A stretch of 40,026 bases of DNA from Actinomycetota bacterium (GTDB lineage Bacteria > Actinomycetota > Actinomycetes > Streptosporangiales > Streptosporangiaceae). Under the pieces are notes generated by a model. It saw only the letters and a list, made by a program, of their open reading frames with translations, was not told where the DNA came from and ran no database searches. Where the stretch lies: contig DAHVAN010000099.1 in NCBI GenBank assembly GCA_027314595.1, positions 1 through 40,026 of the forward strand. The letters are read 5' to 3'. The first letter of the stretch is position 1. Every line of letters begins with the position of its first letter. Positions 36,629 to 40,026 of this stretch are shown in pieces. A program made the translations under genes and the position numbers.

Positions 36629-38022
36629 GGCGCCTCCTCCCGGGGGCGGGCCGCTGGCACCGGGGGCTCCCCGCCCGCCGCGCCCCCTGGGGCCGGGACA
36701 CGGATGCGGACGGCCGCGACGTGCGCGGCGAGGTCCTCGGCGCCGCCGAGCGCGTCCACCCGCGGGGCCACGGCGGCCAGTGAGTCGCGGTCGCACTCGA
36801 TGACGTTGACCACCTTCAGGTACGGGTAGACCGACAGGCCGCTGGTGTGCCGCGCGGTGCCGCCGGTGGGCAGCACGTGGTTGGACCCGGCGAGATAGTC
36901 CCCGAGCGAGACCGGCGAGTACGGCCCGACGAAGACGGCCCCGGCGTTGCGCACCCGGGCCGCGACCTTGGCCGCGTCCTCGGTGTGCACCTCGAGGTGC
37001 TCGGGCGCCCAGGCGTCGCAGACGGCGAGCGCCGCGCCGATGTCGTCGGTGAGCACGTATCCGGCCTGGCCGCGCAGCGCCGTCTCGGCCCGCTGCCGGT
37101 GCCGCGTGCCCGGCAGCAGGCTGGCCAGCTCGGCGTCCACCCGCGCGGGCAGGTCCGGGTCGGTGGTGATCAGCAGGCAGGCGGCGAGCTCGTCGTGCTC
37201 GGCCTGGCCGATGAGGTCCGCCGCGACGAAGGCGGGGTCCGCGGTGTGGTCGGCGATGATGGCGATCTCGGTGGGCCCGTTCTCCCCGTCGATCCCGGCG
37301 ACACCCCGCAGGATCCGCTTGGCGGCCGCGACGTACACGTTGCCAGGGCCGGTGATCACGTCGGCGGGCGCGCACTCGCCGGTCCCGTAAGCGAACATGG
37401 CCAGCGCCTGGGCGCCGCCGACGGCGTGTACCTCGGTGATGCCGAGCAGGGCGCAGGCGGCGAGCACCGCCGGGTGCGGAAGCCCGCCGGACTCCTGCTG
37501 CGGCGGGGAGGCGACCGCGATGGATCCGACGCCCGCGGCCTGGGCGGGAACCACGTTCATCACCACCGACGACGGGTAGGCGACCAGTCCGCCGGGTACG
37601 TAGACGCCGGCCCTGTGCACCGGGACGAACCGGGTGGAGACGGACAGCCCGGGAGCGGGCTCGGTGTCCGCGCGGTGGGGCAACTGCGCCTCGTGCACGA
37701 CGCGAGCCCGCCGCGCCGCTTCGGTCAGCGCGTCGCGCACCGCCGGGTCGAGCGCCGCGAGCGCGTGCCCGAGGGCTTGCGCGGGCACCCGCGTGCCAGG
37801 AAGGTCGACCCCGTCGAAGCGCGCGGTGTACTCCCTGACGGCCGCGCCGCCGCGGACGCGGACGTCTTCGCAGACCGGCCGGACCAGCTCGACCGCCCGC
37901 TCCACGTCAAGGCCCGCCCTGGGCAGCACGCCCGCCAGCGCCGCCCGGGTCAGCCCGGCCGCGGCCCGGCCGCGCAGGTCGATAACGGTGGTAACGGGAC
38001 TGTCCCCGATGTCCGAAGTCAC
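36625..38022 (-). CDS. hisD: histidinol dehydrogenase
   Basis: HisD oxidises histidinol twice with NAD to histidine and is zinc-dependent. The motifs [30 protein letters not shown]-like [48 protein letters not shown] and [19 protein letters not shown] are present. It is the first gene of the operon; the GTG at 38022 starts [13 protein letters not shown] palindromic A/T-richer site 41 nt upstream is a candidate promoter or operator for the whole operon. Confidence 0.97.
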   Translation of the reverse strand: MTSDIGDSPVTTVIDLRGRAAAGLTRAALAGVLPRAGLDVERAVELVRPVCEDVRVRGGAAVREYTARFDGVDLPGTRVPAQALGHALAALDPAVRDALTEAARRARVVHEAQLPHRADTEPAPGLSVSTRFVPVHRAGVYVPGGLVAYPSSVVMNVVPAQAAGVGSIAVASPPQQESGGLPHPAVLAACALLGITEVHAVGGAQALAMFAYGTGECAPADVITGPGNVYVAAAKRILRGVAGIDGENGPTEIAIIADHTADPAFVAADLIGQAEHDELAACLLITTDPDLPARVDAELASLLPGTRHRQRAETALRGQAGYVLTDDIGAALAVCDAWAPEHLEVHTEDAAKVAARVRNAGAVFVGPYSPVSLGDYLAGSNHVLPTGGTARHTSGLSVYPYLKVVNVIECDRDSLAAVAPRVDALGGAEDLAAHVAAVRIRVPAPGGAAGGEPPVPAARPREEAP

Positions 38023-38062
38023 GGGCCCAGTCTACGGAGCGTGGCCTAGTTGCCGCGGACCC

Positions 38063-38077
38063 GTCCATATAGTGGAC
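38063..38077 (-). promoter_or_regulatory. palindrome in the his operon promoter region
   Basis: GTCCATATAGTGGAC has perfect 5-bp arms (GTCCA/TGGAC) around an A/T core in an otherwise GC-rich gap. Read toward hisD it contains TATAT, which could be a -10 element. It lies 41-55 nt before the hisD start codon. Confidence 0.45.
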
Positions 38078-38113
38078 GCGCTCGGACACCCGGGCCCGGC
38101 CACGGCCGGACAT

Positions 38114-38220
38114 TAACCTGCGTCCCGTGCGTCCCGCGCGAACCACTGGCTCGTGCCGCCTTCTGGGCCGGATGCGCGTCTGCCCCGGTTCTACCGGGCC
38201 AGACGCGCAGCTGCCCCGGT
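38114..38220 (+). repeat. 107-bp dispersed repeat, copy 2
   Basis: This is the second copy of the element at 24341-24447, in the same orientation and collinear without gaps. It lies between the his promoter region and the 3' end of the GYGQ-tailed membrane-protein gene. Substitutions cluster in the second half; the CCCGGT-N3-ACCGGG hairpin is kept. Confidence 0.9.
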
Positions 38221-38243
38221 CAGGTGACCCTCCGGCCAGCGGA

Positions 38244-38918
38244 CTAGCCGGGAGGCTGGCCGTAGCCGGGAGGCTGGCCGTAGCCGGGGAGCTGGCCGTA
38301 GCCGGGAGGCTGGCCGTAGCCGGGGAGCTGGCCGTAGCCGGGAGGCTGGCCGTAGCCGGGGGCCGGCTCTGGCGGGCTCTGTTCCCGGCGGCTGCCCCAC
38401 TCCGCGACGAGGATGACGATCGCGGTGAGCATCGGCCAGAAGGCGAGCGCGCTCTTTGCGCCCAGGGTGAGCGAGGCCGAGAACAGGGTGCCCTTCGGGC
38501 TGGACGCGAGATGCTGGTTGTAGCCGGACAGGCCGATCTGCCCGCCTAGCCAGAGCATGACGAACGCGGCCGCCATCGCGCCCAGGATAAGCCCGGCGGT
38601 GGCGGCGGCCCGGCCGCGCCCGCCGGCGCGCGCCACTAGGTAACGGTAGCCCGCGATGCCGGTGATCAGCCCGGCCACCGTGGCGATCGCGCAGAACCAG
38701 GCATCGGCGGCGACGAACGCGGATGTCTCCGCGTTCACGAGCTCGGCCGTGCCCGTGCCTATTTCCTGCAGCATGGCGCGCGGGGCGAACTCTCCCCAGA
38801 TCAGCCCGCCGGCCAGGCCGAGCACCGCGCTTCCTGCCAGTGCCACCGTGAAGCCGGCGATCGCCCCTGGCGCCGCCGGACGCCTGCCTGGCGGGCTGGC
38901 CTGTACTGGAACACCCAT
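38244..38918 (-). CDS. four-helix membrane protein with GYGQ-repeat tail
   Basis: Four hydrophobic segments are seen: about residues 22-44 (AGFTVALAGSAVLGLAGGLI), 70-90 (FCAIATVAGLITGIAGYRYL), 100-122 (AAATAGLILGAMAAAFVMLW) and 148-170 (ALAFWPMLTAIVILVAEW). The layout resembles DUF2567-type actinobacterial membrane proteins, but I am not certain. A Gly-Tyr-Gln-Pro tail encoded by an 18-bp minisatellite follows. The ATG at 38918 (MGVPVQ) is preferred over one at 38945 because only the former has a Gly/Ala-rich upstream site (GAGG). Function unknown. It is divergent from the gene at 39036. Confidence 0.75.
   Translation of the reverse strand: MGVPVQASPPGRRPAAPGAIAGFTVALAGSAVLGLAGGLIWGEFAPRAMLQEIGTGTAELVNAETSAFVAADAWFCAIATVAGLITGIAGYRYLVARAGGRGRAAATAGLILGAMAAAFVMLWLGGQIGLSGYNQHLASSPKGTLFSASLTLGAKSALAFWPMLTAIVILVAEWGSRREQSPPEPAPGYGQPPGYGQLPGYGQPPGYGQLPGYGQPPGYGQPPG
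38247..38354 (-). repeat. 18-bp minisatellite encoding GYGQPP repeats
   Basis: Six consecutive 18-bp units (GCCGGGAGGCTGGCCGTA, with two units carrying GGGGAG for GGGAGG) encode six copies of Gly-Tyr-Gly-Gln-[Pro/Leu]-Pro at the extreme C-terminus of the membrane protein. Confidence 0.95.
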
Positions 38919-39035
38919 CCCGTCAATCCACCTCGCTTCCCGCATGATGGTATGCGGACGCCGCGACCGCCCGTGGTTTGGATGGCTATTTCGGGGGCAG
39001 ACGCAAGGGCGGTCACGCCGCTTTCGGAGGTCACC

Positions 39036-39599
39036 ATGTCCGCTGGCGCCATCATCTTTCTTGTGATCGTCATCGTTGTCATCGCCGCCGCGGCCGCTGT
39101 GGCGGGCGCCCTGGCGCTGCGCGCGCTGGCCGTGCGGCACCAGTTCGGCCCCGAGTACCAGCGCCTGGCCCGCGAGGTCGGCACCCGGCGCGCGCGGGCC
39201 GAGCTTGCCGAACGGCAGCGCCGCGTCGCGCGGCTCGGCATCCGCACGCTCAGCGCGGAAGAGCACGCCAGGTACCACGGTGAGTGGACAGCCGCGCAGG
39301 AGCGGTTCGTCGACAACCCGGCGCAGGCCACGGAGGCCGCCGCGGCGCTCGTCTACACGGTCGCGGCGGACCGCGGGTACAAGGTCGACGACCACGCGCA
39401 ACTGCTTAAGGACCTTTCGGTCCACCACGCGCGCCGGCTCGACGGGTACCGGCGGGCCGTGCAGGTAACCGGTCAGGCCGCCTCGGCGGCAACCGAGGAG
39501 CTGAGGCAGGCGCTGCTTGCCCATCGCGCGCTGTTCCGTGAGCTTGCCGGCGGGCCGGCGCGCCCCACGGCCCGGCCCCTTGTCGCCGCTAAGGAGTAA
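39036..39599 (+). CDS. membrane-anchored coiled protein (paralogous pair, first member)
   Basis: A single N-terminal membrane helix (AIIFLVIVIVVIAAAAAVAG) is followed by a charged, largely helical region. It contains YHGEWTAAQERFVDNPAQAT at about residues 88-107, a motif repeated in the next gene. The rest is helical with KVDDHAQLLKDLSVHHARRL. The ATG at 39036 follows CGGAGG by 5 nt, so the longer reading from 38952 is rejected. Function unknown; a short N-in/C-in anchoring with a cytoplasmic helical domain is likely. Confidence 0.8.
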   Translation: MSAGAIIFLVIVIVVIAAAAAVAGALALRALAVRHQFGPEYQRLAREVGTRRARAELAERQRRVARLGIRTLSAEEHARYHGEWTAAQERFVDNPAQATEAAAALVYTVAADRGYKVDDHAQLLKDLSVHHARRLDGYRRAVQVTGQAASAATEELRQALLAHRALFRELAGGPARPTARPLVAAKE

Positions 39600-39603
39600 G
39601 GCT

Positions 39604-40026
39604 GTGAGCACGCGATGTGGCCGGCGCCCCGCCGACGGCGACGATGGCGGGCAAGGCGGACCCCGCGGAACGGCCGGGGAGCCCGCTGCGAGCGGCGCTG
39701 GGACGCTTACCGCCGGATCACCGGAACGCCGCGCCGACGGCGACGACCGGCCGCCTGCCGATGACGCCGCCCCGGGGGCGAGCGACACCGCCGGCCTGCC
39801 CGGGACCGCGACCGGCGGTTCTGAGCGTGGGCGGCGGCCGGCGAGCGGCGGGGCGTTCGGGACCGCGCCTGGCGGCGCGCACGCGCCGCTGATCGGGGAC
39901 GCCGCGGCGCTGCGGGCCAGCTGGCAGCGGCTGCAGGCCGGCTTCGTCGACGACCCGCGCGAGGCGGTGTCCGACGCGGCCGACCTCGTGGAGCACGCGG
40001 CGCAGGTGCTCGCCGGCGCGCTGCGG
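39604..40026 (+). CDS. Gly/Ala/Asp-rich protein sharing the FVDxP motif (partial, runs off the window)
   Basis: The GTG at 39604 comes 4 nt after the previous stop and is preceded by AAGGAG at the end of that gene, so the two are translationally coupled. The first 95 residues are a low-complexity Gly/Ala/Asp/Arg/Pro linker. Then LRASWQRLQAGFVDDPREAV aligns with EWTAAQERFVDNPAQAT of the upstream product, so the C-terminal parts are related. The reading is open to the window edge, so the end is not seen. Function unknown. Confidence 0.75.
   Translation, partial: MSTRCGRRPADGDDGGQGGPRGTAGEPAASGAGTLTAGSPERRADGDDRPPADDAAPGASDTAGLPGTATGGSERGRRPASGGAFGTAPGGAHAPLIGDAAALRASWQRLQAGFVDDPREAVSDAADLVEHAAQVLAGALR

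Noticed and set aside
35534..37375. 613-aa form of HisC
   Set aside because: The N-terminal 249 residues are an out-of-frame reading of hisD; the GTG at 36628 with a strong ribosome binding site is the real start.

Overview
The window is very GC-rich with almost every third codon position G or C, GTG starts, 4-nt stop/start overlaps and a gene order (his genes - trp genes - lgt - gltBD - pyk - ANTAR regulator - polA - rpsA - coaE) familiar from mycobacteria and Streptomyces. It is chromosomal DNA of an actinomycete (Actinomycetota); the sequence alone does not let me name the genus.

Layout. 1-2.4 kb: a possible 3' end of an unknown gene, a secreted repeat lipoprotein and coaE, converging on rpsA (2.5-4.0 kb, minus). 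4.2-6.4 kb is a degenerate accessory pocket between rpsA and polA: an amidohydrolase pseudogene, a RelA/SpoT-like toxin gene broken by an 11-bp tandem duplication, and an intact small gene translationally coupled to it (candidate immunity protein). 6.5-16 kb (minus): polA, a secreted aldose epimerase, the ANTAR response regulator pdtaR, a plus-strand tRNA-Leu(CAA) lacking a long variable arm, a wrecked family-2 glycosyltransferase, a zinc-ribbon PP2C phosphatase, and pyk with a DasR-type operator directly before its start. 16.2-23.4 kb (minus): gltD, gltB (with a possible GlnR site upstream) and an Lgt-like protein that lacks the catalytic residues. 23.5-24.2 kb: a Clp-N protein (plus).

24.7-29.5 kb (minus) is a hisI-membrane protein-regulator-trpC-trpB-trpA run, with a degenerate OmpR-type regulator in it and no trpE. 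29.6-32.2 kb holds a TIGR03085 protein, a small membrane protein, polyphosphate glucokinase and a membrane-anchored hypothetical protein. 32.3-38.0 kb (minus) is the his operon hisD-hisC-hisB-hisH-priA-ridA-hisF, mostly joined by 4-nt overlaps; PriA also supplies the TrpF step that the trp genes lack. 38.2-40.0 kb: a membrane protein with a GYGQ-repeat tail and, divergently, two neighbouring genes that share a motif, the second cut by the window edge.

Two genome-level themes run through the window: in-frame minisatellite expansions inside housekeeping proteins (coaE, gltB, lgt, pdtaR and a membrane protein), and dispersed intergenic repeats (a 107-bp element in two copies 13.8 kb apart, and a CGTTCGGGAT-containing element near several gene ends).
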